A DNA stretch of 34,305 nt, taken from the NCBI GenBank assembly GCA_027007005.1, contig JALTFO010000017.1:1-34305 (forward strand). The letters run 5' to 3'. The number at the start of each line of letters is the position of its first letter. Within the stretch, counting starts at the first letter, position 1. Made by a program: the position numbers and the translations under genes. The DNA comes from Candidatus Bipolaricaulota bacterium. GTDB lineage: Bacteria > Bipolaricaulota > Bipolaricaulia > UBA7950 > UBA9294. The notes beneath the pieces were generated by a model. It was given only the letters and a program-made list of their open reading frames with translations. It had not been told where the DNA came from and searched no databases. Shown here one piece after another: positions 24,192 through 33,599 of the stretch.

Positions 24192-24956
24192 GTGGAGTAC
24201 ATACGAAAGATCGCAGAGAAAGGGCTGTGGAACTCAGGGAAGGTGGAGCTGTGGAATTTCTCGCGGGCAAACCAAAACGATCCGTCACGCATTGAAGCCG
24301 TAGCAGCCGTGGCGAGCATCTGCTACGGAAAGCCACCTCGTGATGCGAAGAAGCTCGTCGAACGGCTGTGGAGCGAGAGCCGCGGGCTACCGTCCTCGGC
24401 GTTCGAATTCGTTCGTGACGGAAGAAGGCCTGGAATTGAAGATAGCTTGCGGAACAACCCGCAGCTTGCAACCTATGAAGACGATCAAAACGAACCCACC
24501 GAAGCGCTGGCAGAGCTACACCGAGCGATCATTGCTACGTTTCGGATCAAGGTCCCAATCTTCGTGGCTCGTCAGATCCTGCGCCATCGACAGTTCAGCT
24601 ATCAAGAGTTGAGCCGGCGCTACACGGACGATAAGCGTGTTCCGCTTGATTCTTGGTCACCAGAAGAGGATGAGATTGGAATCGCCCCGACGAATCTGTT
24701 TCAGCGTGCCTACACAATGGAAGAGCAAATCTACAAGCTTCTACGTGATTCAAACATCCGGGCAGAGATCGCGCGTGCTGTCTTGGGAACCGGCCTCTAC
24801 ACCGAGCTGTGGATGATGGGGGACAAGACGGCCTGGAGAAACTACTTTGCCCTCCGCCTTGACGCTCACACACAGAAGGAACACCGCGAGTTGGCACGAA
24901 CGATGCGTGACCTGCTCGAAGAACATCAGCCTGGATTGGTGCTTGAAGCGCCGTAG
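24192..24956 (+). CDS. thyX: Flavin-dependent thymidylate synthase ThyX
   Basis: A 254-residue FAD enzyme that methylates dUMP to dTMP using methylene-THF and NAD(P)H. The ThyX signature RHR-x7-S is present as RHRQFSYQELS (131-141), followed by RRYTDD. Near the C-terminus RNYFALRLDAHTQKEHRELARTM matches the conserved FxxLRxxxxAQxEIR region. The GTG at 24192 is chosen because it lies 8 bases after a TGAGG SD that overlaps the dcd stop; the longer frame from 24099 would run through dcd. An N-terminal stretch of about 30 residues precedes the core. Confidence 0.94.
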   Translation: MEYIRKIAEKGLWNSGKVELWNFSRANQNDPSRIEAVAAVASICYGKPPRDAKKLVERLWSESRGLPSSAFEFVRDGRRPGIEDSLRNNPQLATYEDDQNEPTEALAELHRAIIATFRIKVPIFVARQILRHRQFSYQELSRRYTDDKRVPLDSWSPEEDEIGIAPTNLFQRAYTMEEQIYKLLRDSNIRAEIARAVLGTGLYTELWMMGDKTAWRNYFALRLDAHTQKEHRELARTMRDLLEEHQPGLVLEAP

Positions 24957-25002
24957 AGAAGCACCTGTTGGGTACCCGGGGTTTCGCCCCATGGGAGGGA
25001 AC

Positions 25003-25620
25003 ATGAACGACCGTTCTAATCTCTTTAATCGTTGGGCTAAAGGTTACGATGACACAGTGCGTGCCGCCACAGGATTTCCGTTCGCCGGGTACAATCGCGT
25101 GTCAGATGAGATCGTTCATCTTGCAGTACCGGACGCGGGGATGCGGGTGCTCGACCTGGGAACAGGGACGGGAAACCTTGCTGTGCGGTTCGCCGCGATC
25201 GGATGCACGGTTACAGGAGTTGATTTCTCCGGCGAGATGCTTGCTGCAGCGCGAAGGAAAGTCCCTAATGCGCGGTTCGTCCGCGGCAATGTGACACGAA
25301 GTTTAGATTTCCTCGGTGACGAGCGGTTCGATCTGATTGTGTCAGCCTACGTCTTTCACGAGTTTGATCTTTCGACAAAGGTCTTTATCCTGGGAAGGCT
25401 CGCGCGTGAGTATCTCACCCAACGAGGGAGAATAGTCATCGGCGATATCGCTCATCCCCGGGTCATCGAGAGAGAGGAAGCGCACCGAAGATGGGCCGCG
25501 CAGTGGGACGAGGAGGAACACTACAGGGCGGCTGACGAAGCACTTGCTGGATGTGAAGAAGCAGGATTGCTGGTGCGATATGTGCAGCTCTCGTGTTGCG
25601 GCGGCATGTTGTCTACCTAG
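25003..25620 (+). CDS. Class I SAM-dependent methyltransferase (YrrT-like)
   Basis: A 205-residue methyltransferase: FNRWAKGYDDTV at the N-terminus, motif I LDLGTGTG (50-57), VTGVDFSGEMLAAARRK (motif II) and FDLIVSAYVFHEFD (motif IV). The N-terminal FxxWAxxYDxTV signature resembles Bacillus YrrT, a methyltransferase linked to methionine salvage, but the substrate is not certain. GGGAGG lies 5 bases before the ATG at 25003. It is the gene after thyX with a 46-base gap. A longer frame from 24847 overlaps thyX and lacks support. Confidence 0.85.
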   Translation: MNDRSNLFNRWAKGYDDTVRAATGFPFAGYNRVSDEIVHLAVPDAGMRVLDLGTGTGNLAVRFAAIGCTVTGVDFSGEMLAAARRKVPNARFVRGNVTRSLDFLGDERFDLIVSAYVFHEFDLSTKVFILGRLAREYLTQRGRIVIGDIAHPRVIEREEAHRRWAAQWDEEEHYRAADEALAGCEEAGLLVRYVQLSCCGGMLST

Positions 25621-25705
25621 ATTGCAAGTTCGTGTCCGCTCGAAATGTGATGTTCTGCTGATAAGGCATGGAAATGTCTAATAACCCATCAAGAAGGAGA
25701 TGAAT

Positions 25706-26221
25706 ATGAGCAACTTCGTCTATTGGTTCGCTGGTCAGGGGCCGCAGATCGGTCTGCGGATTGGTGGGGCGGTATTGATTCTGTTCGGCGGATGGCTTCT
25801 GGGGCTCATTGCTGTAAGGCTGGCCGGACGTCTGATGGATTTCTCGAAATTGGAGTTCTCCAAACTGTTACGTCAATTCATCTTCAAGTTGATCCGCTGG
25901 GGAATTGGCGGAATAGTTCTGATCATGGCGCTTGGACAGTTAGGAGTGGAGATCGGGCCGTTGATCGCCGGATTGGGAGTAACCGGCTTCATCCTCGGCT
26001 TTGCCATGCAACAAACCTTGTCCAACTTTGCGGCGGGGTTCATGCTTCTCCTTTATCACCCTTACAACGTCGGTGACGAGATCGAAGCGGCGGGAGCATC
26101 GGGAATTGTCGAGGGGATGAACTTGGTCAACACAACACTGCAGACGGAAGAAGGAACGATAATTACCATTCCAAATGGCAAGATCTGGGGGGGAGTGATC
26201 AAGAACAGAGGGCGCGGGTAA
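25706..26221 (+). CDS. Short MscS-family mechanosensitive channel
   Basis: A 171-residue membrane protein with three hydrophobic segments; the third carries GPLIAGLGVTGFILGFAMQQTLSNFAAGFMLLLYHPYNVGDEIE, the pore-lining TM3 and the start of the beta domain. It ends soon after TIITIPNGKIWGGVIKNRGRG. The C-terminal alpha/beta cage domain of MscS (about 100 residues) is missing, and the 188 bases downstream do not encode it in another frame as far as I can see. The start at 25706 has AAGGAG at a 6-base spacer; the ATG at 25700 abuts the SD. Likely role: release of solutes on hypo-osmotic shock, if the short form gates. Confidence 0.85.
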   Translation: MSNFVYWFAGQGPQIGLRIGGAVLILFGGWLLGLIAVRLAGRLMDFSKLEFSKLLRQFIFKLIRWGIGGIVLIMALGQLGVEIGPLIAGLGVTGFILGFAMQQTLSNFAAGFMLLLYHPYNVGDEIEAAGASGIVEGMNLVNTTLQTEEGTIITIPNGKIWGGVIKNRGRG

Positions 26222-26409
26222 CTTGGTTGGTTCTCCAGTAATCGCGGTAGAGGAGACTTGGGCTGGTCTTGAGGTCTTCCCGATTTCATGACCAATGGCA
26301 ACGAGGAAACGCGTGTTAGTGTTTGCGAGTTCATCGGTGTTGTAATAACAGTTTTTCTGGAGCACAATCGCATCATCCAACAGACAGAACACCACAAGGG
26401 AGGCACTAA

Positions 26410-26994
26410 ATGCAGCTTCAGGACTGGGTTCAACGTTACGGGGTCGTAGTGGGTCCGGAGTTTCTACGTGTGGATGGGTTCCTCAACCACCGCATCGATC
26501 CCGCGTTCATGGAGGAGGTGGGCCAACGGCTTCTTGATAGATTTGCCAATTCAAACGTAAGCTGTGTGCTCACTGCAGAAGCGGCCGGAAACGTGATCGC
26601 ATATGAGGCAGCGCGTCGTCTGGGGGCAAGAGCGCTGTACGCGAAGAAGGGGCACGCCTCCACGATGAACAGTCCGTACGTTCGGACCCTTATTTCGCCC
26701 ACTAAGGGAACTGCGGCCGAACTTGCCGTATCCAAAGACTACCTCACCGAGAAAGAACGCGTCTTGATTGTGGACGATTTTCTCTATCGCGGCGACACCT
26801 CCTCTGCTCTAGCCGACATGGTAATTGAGAGTGGGGCAAGCCTGGTTGGGTTCGGCTTTGTGATTGCAAAGGAATTCGGCGAGGGAAGGCAGGTGCTCGC
26901 ACGCTACGAAAGACCGGTTGTCACGTTGGTCTCAATCGGCAGTATGGATCCAGAGACAGGAGGCATTGTGTTCGCTGAGGCAGAAGAAGACTGA
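26410..26994 (+). CDS. xpt: Xanthine phosphoribosyltransferase
   Basis: A 194-residue type I phosphoribosyltransferase, the same length as Bacillus Xpt. Seen: [18 protein letters not shown] (21-38), [16 protein letters not shown] (the family's substrate-specific loop) and the PRPP-binding motif [13 protein letters not shown] (118-130), with [14 protein letters not shown] after it. It salvages xanthine to XMP, the substrate of GuaA, the next gene, whose start overlaps this stop by one base (TGATG). GGGAGG precedes the ATG. I looked for a purine riboswitch in the 188-base leader and did not find one. Confidence 0.92.
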   Translation: MQLQDWVQRYGVVVGPEFLRVDGFLNHRIDPAFMEEVGQRLLDRFANSNVSCVLTAEAAGNVIAYEAARRLGARALYAKKGHASTMNSPYVRTLISPTKGTAAELAVSKDYLTEKERVLIVDDFLYRGDTSSALADMVIESGASLVGFGFVIAKEFGEGRQVLARYERPVVTLVSIGSMDPETGGIVFAEAEED

Positions 26995-28514
26995 TGAGCG
27001 TCGTCATCCTCGATTTCGGGTCGCAATACACCCGCCTAATTGCACGTCGCATCCGGGAACTGCACGCCTATTCTGTGATCCTGCCTGGAAAAGCGACCGT
27101 TGAAGAGATCTCTAAACACGACCCGCAGGCGGTGATCCTCTCCGGTGGTCCTGCCTCTGTATTTCAGCCCGACGCTCCCCAACCAGACGAGGGCCTCTTT
27201 GACCTTGGTTTGCCAATCCTCGGAATCTGTTACGGGATGCAATACCTCGTGCTTCACTTCGGTGGCCACGTCATCCCTACTGGAACGAGGGAGTATGGTC
27301 GCGCACATCTTGTTCAATGTGATGGACCGCTCTTTTCTGGGCTAGATGGCGGCGATCTACAAGTATGGATGAGCCACTCCGACGCCGTGACAGATCTTCC
27401 GTTGGGTTGGAGAGCAACAGCGCGTACAGTAGACAACCCCATTGCAGCAGTTGAATCGCCGGATAAGCGGATGTTCGGAGTGCAGTTCCATCCAGAGGTG
27501 ATTCACACCCCTCAAGGAAGAACGATACTGGCAAACTTCCTTGCGATCGCCGGCGTGCCGCTCGATTGGACTCCAGAAAATACCTTAAAACAGCTTATCA
27601 AAGAAGTGCGGAAACAAGTGACAGATGGGGACCGCGTTCTGCTCGCAGCATCCGGCGGAGTGGATTCTTCCACTCTGGCTCTCCTTCTTACCCGCGCTGG
27701 GGTCGACCATACCGCGGTCTTTGTTGACCATGGGCTGCTCCGAATGGGAGAACGTGAGGAGGTGGAGAAGGCGTTACGTCCGCTGGGGGTAAACCTGGTC
27801 AGTGTGGACGCCGCCAATCGGTTTCTGCACGCCCTCGCCGGGGTCAGCGACCCTGAAGAGAAGCGGAGGATCATCGGACGCGAGTTCATCACGGTGTTCA
27901 GAGAAAAGGCGCTCGAGCTGGGACCGTTTCGATTCCTAGCCCAGGGGACGCTCTATCCGGACGTAATCGAATCCGCCGGGAGCGAGGGAGCAGCGAGCAT
28001 CAAGAGCCACCACAATGTTGGTGGGCTTCCAGATGATATCGGATTTGAGCTACTTGAGCCATTTCGCTACCTGTTCAAGGACGAGGTGCGCGAACTTGCC
28101 TCGCTTCTCGGGCTTCCAGAAGAGCTTAGGCGCAGGCATCCCTTCCCGGGGCCCGGGCTGGCGATCCGGATCATCGGAGAGATCACCCCGCAGCGACTGC
28201 GCATCCTTCGTAAAGCGGACGCCCTGTTCATCTCCGCTCTCAAGGAGGCGCGCTTGTATGGAGAGACCTGGCAGGCGCTAGCAGTGTTAACCCCAGTTCG
28301 GAGCGTTGGGGTAGTAGGTGACGAGCGGCGCTACGGCTACATCCTCGCCCTGCGAGCGGTGACGAGTGTGGATGGGATGACCGCCGACTGGGCCCGCCTA
28401 CCGCACAACTTTCTCGACCGGGTAGCCGCGCGGATAACTAGAAATATCCCCCAGATCGGCCGCGTGGTCTACGACATCACAAGCAAACCACCAGCGACTA
28501 TTGAGTGGGAATAG
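26994..28514 (+). CDS. guaA: GMP synthase (glutamine-hydrolysing)
   Basis: The 506-residue enzyme converts XMP, ATP and glutamine to GMP. The N-terminal class I glutamine amidotransferase domain has GICYGMQ with nucleophile Cys79 and the His166/Glu168 pair in [11 protein letters not shown]. The ATP-pyrophosphatase domain has the P-loop SGGVDSS (220-226). The C-terminal dimerisation domain includes [19 protein letters not shown] and ends [13 protein letters not shown], the universal GuaA terminus. Coupled to xpt, it closes a xanthine-to-GMP route. Confidence 0.97.
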   Translation: MSVVILDFGSQYTRLIARRIRELHAYSVILPGKATVEEISKHDPQAVILSGGPASVFQPDAPQPDEGLFDLGLPILGICYGMQYLVLHFGGHVIPTGTREYGRAHLVQCDGPLFSGLDGGDLQVWMSHSDAVTDLPLGWRATARTVDNPIAAVESPDKRMFGVQFHPEVIHTPQGRTILANFLAIAGVPLDWTPENTLKQLIKEVRKQVTDGDRVLLAASGGVDSSTLALLLTRAGVDHTAVFVDHGLLRMGEREEVEKALRPLGVNLVSVDAANRFLHALAGVSDPEEKRRIIGREFITVFREKALELGPFRFLAQGTLYPDVIESAGSEGAASIKSHHNVGGLPDDIGFELLEPFRYLFKDEVRELASLLGLPEELRRRHPFPGPGLAIRIIGEITPQRLRILRKADALFISALKEARLYGETWQALAVLTPVRSVGVVGDERRYGYILALRAVTSVDGMTADWARLPHNFLDRVAARITRNIPQIGRVVYDITSKPPATIEWE

Positions 28515-28522
28515 CTCCCGCC

Positions 28523-28550
28523 TTGTACATCGATCCGGCTCGCTTATAAT
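28523..28550 (+). promoter_or_regulatory. Promoter of the pyr operon
   Basis: TTGTAC (28523-28528), 16-base spacer, TATAAT (28545-28550). Transcription would start near 28557, leaving a leader of about 19 bases before the pyrB GTG. That is too short for a PyrR attenuator or a leader-peptide attenuator. Confidence 0.7.
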
Positions 28551-28575
28551 CCGGTCAAAACTTTAGGGGGTTGGC

Positions 28576-29514
28576 GTGACTGCAAATCATTTCCTCGCTT
28601 CTCTAGACTTTTCGCCAGAGGAGTATAGCACCGTTTTTTCCCTTGCTTCCCGGATCATCGATTCTCCCATGGACTACGCCGATCGCTGCTCCGGCCGGCT
28701 GATGGCGACTCTGTTCTACGAGCCAAGCACTCGCACCCGCCTGTCATTTGAGGCTGCGATGCTCCGGCTGGGCGGAGTGGTAATTAGCGTAGCAAGCGCG
28801 AAGAGCAGCTCAGTCTCCAAGGGGGAGAGCCTGGGCGACACGATACGCACGGTAGGGGGATATGCGGACCTGATTGTCCTGCGTCATCCTAACGAGGGTG
28901 CGGCGGTACTGGCGGGCGAGTACTCCCCGGTCCCGGTCATCAACGGGGGCGACGGAGCGCGTGAGCACCCGACACAGACCCTGACTGATCTGTTCACCAT
29001 CCACCGGTTTAAGGGACGGTTTGACGGCCTGACGGTCGCGTTCTGCGGCGATCTGCGCTACGGTCGGACCGTGCACTCTCTAGTAAAGGCGCTCGCGCGC
29101 TACTCCAACGTTCGGTTCATCCTGATCTCCCCGCCCGAGCTGCGCCTGCCGGAGCGGATCAAGCGCGAGGTCAAAGAGATTAATCCAGCGGTGACGCTGA
29201 AGGAGACGACGCAGATGGAGAACGGGCTGAAGAGCGCGGACGTCCTCTACATGACCCGCATCCAGAAGGAGCGCTTCTTCAATGAGGAGGACTATATCAA
29301 GTTGCGTGATACATACATCCTCACCCCAGATAAGTTGAACACGGCCTCCGCCGAGATGATCGTCATGCACCCGCTTCCACGGGTGACCGAGATCGACTAC
29401 GCGGTGGACGTCGATTCGCGTGCGGTCTACTTCGAACAGGCGCGGTTCGGGATGTTCGCGCGCATGGCGTTGATCCTACACCTCCTCAGGAGAAAGGAGG
29501 ATGAAGATGCTTAG
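28576..29514 (+). CDS. pyrB: Aspartate carbamoyltransferase catalytic subunit
   Basis: The 312-residue enzyme makes N-carbamoyl-aspartate from carbamoyl phosphate and aspartate. The carbamoyl-phosphate site STRTR is at 51-55, HPTQ at 131-134, DLRYGRTVHSL follows, and the aspartate-loop HPLPR is at 265-269. GTG start behind AGGGGG. It is the first of seven overlapping pyr genes. The separate PyrI that follows implies an allosteric PyrB-PyrI holoenzyme. Confidence 0.96.
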   Translation: MTANHFLASLDFSPEEYSTVFSLASRIIDSPMDYADRCSGRLMATLFYEPSTRTRLSFEAAMLRLGGVVISVASAKSSSVSKGESLGDTIRTVGGYADLIVLRHPNEGAAVLAGEYSPVPVINGGDGAREHPTQTLTDLFTIHRFKGRFDGLTVAFCGDLRYGRTVHSLVKALARYSNVRFILISPPELRLPERIKREVKEINPAVTLKETTQMENGLKSADVLYMTRIQKERFFNEEDYIKLRDTYILTPDKLNTASAEMIVMHPLPRVTEIDYAVDVDSRAVYFEQARFGMFARMALILHLLRRKEDEDA

Positions 29515-29929
29515 GGTGGACCGGATCAACAATGGGATAGTGCTCGACCATATTCAACCCGGTCAAGGGCTGAAGGTATTCGAACGGCTTGGGCTGCGGA
29601 GAGCTGGTTATTCGGTAGCTCTCTTGATGAACGTCACGAGCAGCAAGATGGGACACAAGGACATCATCAAGATCTCAGATACCTTGGATATCGACCTCAC
29701 CATGCTCGGGCTCCTTGCCCCCGACGCGACCGTGGACTACATCGAGAACGGCGTGGTAACGCGGAAGGTCACCCCCGGTCTTCCGGAGCAGGTGATCGGG
29801 TTGATTGAGTGCAAAAATCCGCGCTGCATTACCACGATGGAGCGCCAGGGAAAATCCCTGTTCGTCCTTGTCGACCGAGAGGCAAAGGAGTACGAGTGCG
29901 CCTACTGCGGCGAGCGGGTCAGGGTGTGA
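29507..29929 (+). CDS. pyrI: Aspartate carbamoyltransferase regulatory subunit
   Basis: A 140-residue PyrI. The N-terminal allosteric domain starts MLRVDRINNGIVLDHI and includes MNVTSSKMGHKDIIKI. The C-terminal zinc domain has four Cys: Cys102, Cys107, Cys131 and Cys134 (ECKNPRC, YECAYCG). It relays nucleotide feedback (CTP/ATP) to PyrB. The start at 29507 has AAAGGAGG with a 6-base spacer inside the end of pyrB; the ATG at 29501 directly abuts the SD. It overlaps pyrB by 8 bases. Confidence 0.95.
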   Translation: MLRVDRINNGIVLDHIQPGQGLKVFERLGLRRAGYSVALLMNVTSSKMGHKDIIKISDTLDIDLTMLGLLAPDATVDYIENGVVTRKVTPGLPEQVIGLIECKNPRCITTMERQGKSLFVLVDREAKEYECAYCGERVRV

Positions 29930-31134
29930 ACAAGGGCCTCTTGATCACCGACGTCCGGCTGGTCGACGAAAGGAGTGATTTTAGGGGAGACCTGTACATC
30001 AAGGGCGGTCTGATCCGCGCTGTTGGGGTGAACTTGCGAATTCCTGGAGCGAACGTCCTTTCCGGAGAGGGGCGTACCCTCCTTCCGGCGTTCGTCGACC
30101 TGCACGCCCACTTTCGCGATCCGGGCTACCCGGAGAAGGAAGGCATCGGGAGCGGATCCGCGGCTGCCGTACACGGTGGCTACACCACGGTTGCGGTGAT
30201 GGCGAACACTGCTCCGGTCTGCGATCGCCCCGAGGTTGCCCTCTACATGCGCGTCGAGGCAGAGAAAGCGGGGTTGATTGAGCTGTACGCAATGGGAGCG
30301 ATCACCCGCGGTCTGGCAGGGGAGGAATTATCGGATATGGAGGCATTGGCCCCGCATGTATGGGCGTTCTCCGACGATGGATTTGGGGTGCAGCGGACCG
30401 ATATGATCCTTCGAGCCTTCCAGCGTGCCGCTACACTCGGCCGCCCGATCGCGGAGCACTCTGAGTACCTCGGGATCGACGATCCGGCATTGGCCGAGGA
30501 GCTAATGGTGAACCGTGACACGTTTCTCTCACGACGGATCGGCGCTGCGCTCCACGTCGAGCATGTGAGCTCTGCCGGCTCGGTCAAGCTGATCGCCGCA
30601 GCGAAAAGGGCCGGAACGCGGGTTACTTGCGAGGTCACTCCACACCACCTATGCCTCGAACCCGGCTATACTGTCAACCCGCCGCTTGTCACCGAAAAGA
30701 CGCGGGATCGCCTCATCGTCGCCCTCGCCTCCGGGGAGATCGACGCCGTCGCCACCGACCACGCTCCGCACACTGCAGTGGACAAGAACAGAGGAGCTCC
30801 GGGGATCTCCGGGATCGAAACAGCGTTTTCCCTCCTCTATACCCAATTGGTGCGATCGGGGAGGCTGGATCTTCCGACGCTCGTTCGCGCAATGGCGACC
30901 CGGCCGGCACAGATCCTCGGGTTGAACAAGGGTTCGCTCGGGATCGGCCGCGACGGGGACGTAGTGCTGGTCGAGGAGGGTGAGGAATTCACCGTAACCA
31001 CAGATTGGCTGCTATCGCGCGGGAAGAATACCCCGCTTCTCGGGGAGAGGCTGCGCGGGAGGGTGTGGGCAACCGTGCATCGCGGCGAGGTCGTCTACCT
31101 AGACGGAAAGCTACGCGGGAAGGTGGTTGGATGA
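29926..31134 (+). CDS. pyrC: Dihydroorotase (type I)
   Basis: The 402-residue amidohydrolase cyclises carbamoyl-aspartate to dihydroorotate. Metal ligands are visible in DLHAHFRDPG (His60, His62), HVEHVSSAGS, and the catalytic Asp278 in ATDHAPH; GAPGISGIETAF is the typical late motif. The length and HxHFRDPG context identify the class I enzyme. The GTG at 29926 overlaps the pyrI stop by four bases (GTGA) and gives MNKGLLITDVRL; the longer frame from 29809 lies inside pyrI and is rejected. Confidence 0.95.
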   Translation: MNKGLLITDVRLVDERSDFRGDLYIKGGLIRAVGVNLRIPGANVLSGEGRTLLPAFVDLHAHFRDPGYPEKEGIGSGSAAAVHGGYTTVAVMANTAPVCDRPEVALYMRVEAEKAGLIELYAMGAITRGLAGEELSDMEALAPHVWAFSDDGFGVQRTDMILRAFQRAATLGRPIAEHSEYLGIDDPALAEELMVNRDTFLSRRIGAALHVEHVSSAGSVKLIAAAKRAGTRVTCEVTPHHLCLEPGYTVNPPLVTEKTRDRLIVALASGEIDAVATDHAPHTAVDKNRGAPGISGIETAFSLLYTQLVRSGRLDLPTLVRAMATRPAQILGLNKGSLGIGRDGDVVLVEEGEEFTVTTDWLLSRGKNTPLLGERLRGRVWATVHRGEVVYLDGKLRGKVVG

Positions 31135-31991
31135 TCATTGATCGACTGTTTGACGCGGTGAAGCAGCGGGGACCAGTCTGCGTGGGGCTCGACACATCAC
31201 TGCAACTTTTACCTGCATCGCTCCTTGCAAAGCTCCCGCCGGCGCAGGCGGCGCTTGCGTTTAACCAAGAGGTGATCGACGCCACCGTCGATGTATGCGC
31301 CTGCTTCAAGGTGCAGATTGCCCATTATGAGGCGATGGGAGTGGATGGCCTCTCCTGTTATCGGGACACGATTGCCTACGCACACGATAAGGGGGCGCTC
31401 GTAATCGGGGATGTTAAACGGGGCGACATTGCCTCCACCGGCGAGATGTATGCCCGCGCTCATATGGACGGGGAATTTGCAACGGACATGATCACCGTAA
31501 ACCCGTACATGGGCTGGGACGCGATCAGTCCGTACCTGCCTTATCTGGAGCGAGGGGATAAAGGGATATTCGTCCTGATCAGGACTTCAAATCCGTCGGC
31601 ACAGGACTTCCAGGAGATCAACTGTGGGGATCGTTCCCTCTTTCTGCGGGTCGCAAGCAAGGTTGCGGAGTGGGGAAAGAACTACATCGGGGATTGCGGG
31701 TACAGTGCGATTGGCGGAGTGGTCGGGGCGACCGGGCCGGAACAACTGGCCACGGTGCGCTCGGAGTTCCCATTGGTCTTCTTTCTCGTCCCTGGGTACG
31801 GGGCGCAAGGAGGAGGGGGTAAGGACGTTGCTCCAGCGTTTCGGGACAGGAACGGCGCGGTGGTGAACGCATCCCGTTCGATCATCGGAGCCTACCGCGG
31901 ACAGCCTGACGGTGACCGGCGCTACACACACTACGCCCGCACCGCAGCGTTTACGATGCGGGAGGACATCACACAGTGGCAGGAAAGATAG
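31131..31991 (+). CDS. pyrF: Orotidine 5'-phosphate decarboxylase (type 2)
   Basis: A 286-residue OMP decarboxylase of the longer type-2 family. CVGLDTS at the N-terminus, the catalytic D-x-K-x-x-D in GDVKRGDIASTG, VNPYMGWDAISPYL, LIRTSNPSAQDFQ, VVGATGPEQL and the phosphate-binding LVPGYGAQGG are all present. Its ATG overlaps the pyrC stop (ATGA). The type-2 form is typical of Actinobacteria, Thermus-like and several deep-branching phyla rather than Gammaproteobacteria. Confidence 0.95.
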   Translation: MIIDRLFDAVKQRGPVCVGLDTSLQLLPASLLAKLPPAQAALAFNQEVIDATVDVCACFKVQIAHYEAMGVDGLSCYRDTIAYAHDKGALVIGDVKRGDIASTGEMYARAHMDGEFATDMITVNPYMGWDAISPYLPYLERGDKGIFVLIRTSNPSAQDFQEINCGDRSLFLRVASKVAEWGKNYIGDCGYSAIGGVVGATGPEQLATVRSEFPLVFFLVPGYGAQGGGGKDVAPAFRDRNGAVVNASRSIIGAYRGQPDGDRRYTHYARTAAFTMREDITQWQER

Positions 31992-32707
31992 GAATTATCG
32001 AGTCGCGGGTATCCTCCAATGCGCAAGTGGGGGACGGGGTGTTCCTGCTCAAGGTGGAGGGCGACTACTTTGCTGTGCCGGGTCAGTTCTACATGCTGCG
32101 CGCGTGGGAACTTGATCCTCTTCTCTCCCGTCCGCTGAGCGTGTTTGACATAGCCGAAGAGGGAATCTCGTTGCTGTACGCGGTGCGCGGCCGAGGGACA
32201 GAACGTCTCAGCCGCCTTGCTCCCGGGAACGTGGTTACCCTCACCGGGCCGCTCGGGAATGGCTGGGAGCGAAGAGTTGGTCGCGTCGCACTCGTTGGTG
32301 GCGGCATTGGAATCGCCCCTCTCTACTACGCAGCGAAGGTCTTTGGGAATACCAACGTCTACCTTGGGTTTGCGGACACGCCATACCTGGTGGATGAATT
32401 TGACCGGGTTGGCCGCGTGCACGTCACATCGGAGACTGGGGTGCGCGGTACCCCGGGCTTAGTGACCGATATTTTCGATCCATCCGGTTACGATGTGTGC
32501 TACGCTTGCGGTCCGCGCCCGATGCTCGCTTTGCTTGACCGATTTTGCCGCAGCGATGAGGTCCCGCTTTTCGTCTCTCTTGAGGAGCGGATGGCGTGCG
32601 GCGTGGGGGCCTGTCTCGGTTGCGCGGTCAAAACGATACATGGGTACGCACGCGTCTGCCGGGACGGTCCGGTCTTCCGTTCCTCGGAGGTGGTGTGGGA
32701 TGGGTAA
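31976..32707 (+). CDS. pyrK: Dihydroorotate dehydrogenase electron-transfer subunit
   Basis: The 243-residue iron-sulfur flavoprotein passes electrons from PyrDB to NAD+. The FAD-binding RPLSVFDI is at 52-59, the NAD domain has VALVGGGIGIAPLYYAA and CYACGPRPML, and the [2Fe-2S] cluster ligands are Cys208, Cys213, Cys216 and Cys228 (MACGVGACLGC...VCRDG). GTG start; it overlaps pyrF by 16 bases and pyrD by 8. Confidence 0.95.
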   Translation: MAGKIGIIESRVSSNAQVGDGVFLLKVEGDYFAVPGQFYMLRAWELDPLLSRPLSVFDIAEEGISLLYAVRGRGTERLSRLAPGNVVTLTGPLGNGWERRVGRVALVGGGIGIAPLYYAAKVFGNTNVYLGFADTPYLVDEFDRVGRVHVTSETGVRGTPGLVTDIFDPSGYDVCYACGPRPMLALLDRFCRSDEVPLFVSLEERMACGVGACLGCAVKTIHGYARVCRDGPVFRSSEVVWDG

Positions 32708-33599
32708 GGCGGGAGTTGTCGTTGGCAGGCTGCAGCTAAAGAACCCGGTAATCGCGGCATCGGGGACGTTCGGGTTCGGGGCCGAGTACGGGGAAATCTA
32801 CGATCCGTCCCGATTGGGGGCGATCTGCACGAAAGGGCTCACCCTGCTACCGCGCCAAGGTAACCCGTCCCCACGGCTGTGGGAAACCGCGTGTGGCCTG
32901 CTTAATTCCATTGGTCTGCAGAACCCGGGGATCGACGCCTTCATCTGGGATGAGCTTCCCCACATGAAAGACCAGGGGATAACGGTGATCGCCAACGTGT
33001 GGGCCAACAACATTGATGAATACGCTATAGCAGCTGAACGCCTCTCCGAATCGCTGATTGATGCGATTGAACTGAACGTCTCCTGCCCGAATGTGTCCGG
33101 GAAGGGACTCCTGGGAGAAGACGCGGCTGAGACGGCACGGCTGGTGCGGCAGGTACGGCGAGCCTGCGAAAAGCCACTATGGGTCAAGCTCCCTCCTACA
33201 GGAGGGAGTGCAGTTGCTCGTGCCGCGCAGGAGGCGGGGGCGGACGCGATATGCGCGGTGAACACCGTCCGCGCGATGGCGATCGACATAGAGACTGGAC
33301 GGCCGGTGTTCGCCAACGTGGTCGCCGGGCTATCCGGCCCAGCGATAAAGCCGATCGCCCTTCGGATCGTGTACGAGCTTGCCGCCGAGTTGACAATTCC
33401 GGTGGTCGGGATCGGCGGAATCAGCGATTGGCGGGACGCGATCGAGTTTATCATGGCCGGGGCGTACGCGGTCCAGGTGGGCACAGCGAACTTCGTCGAC
33501 CCGCTCGCCGCGGTGAAGATTGTCGCCGGGTTGGAGAGGTACATGAGCGAGAAGAATATCGATGATCTAGGGGTAATCCGCGGAAGTGCTCAGCAATAA
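32700..33599 (+). CDS. pyrD: Dihydroorotate dehydrogenase, catalytic subunit (class 1B)
   Basis: The 299-residue FMN enzyme oxidises dihydroorotate to orotate. The class 1 catalytic Cys129 is seen in LNVSCPNVSGKG; GIGGISDWRDAIEFIMAGA is the FMN phosphate-binding end. Class 1B is inferred from the adjacent pyrK, the NAD+-linked partner, which also fits anaerobic life. The start at 32700 overlaps the pyrK stop; the longer frame from 32493 lies inside pyrK. Confidence 0.95.
   Translation: MGKAGVVVGRLQLKNPVIAASGTFGFGAEYGEIYDPSRLGAICTKGLTLLPRQGNPSPRLWETACGLLNSIGLQNPGIDAFIWDELPHMKDQGITVIANVWANNIDEYAIAAERLSESLIDAIELNVSCPNVSGKGLLGEDAAETARLVRQVRRACEKPLWVKLPPTGGSAVARAAQEAGADAICAVNTVRAMAIDIETGRPVFANVVAGLSGPAIKPIALRIVYELAAELTIPVVGIGGISDWRDAIEFIMAGAYAVQVGTANFVDPLAAVKIVAGLERYMSEKNIDDLGVIRGSAQQ

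Noticed and set aside
26222-26409. Purine riboswitch upstream of xpt-guaA
   Set aside because: I looked for the three-helix purine aptamer with its conserved loop bases and a downstream terminator and found neither.
26062-26433. Minus-strand frames of 123-151 codons over mscS and the xpt leader
   Set aside because: Overlap mscS in antisense and show no motif; the gap part reads like chance sequence.
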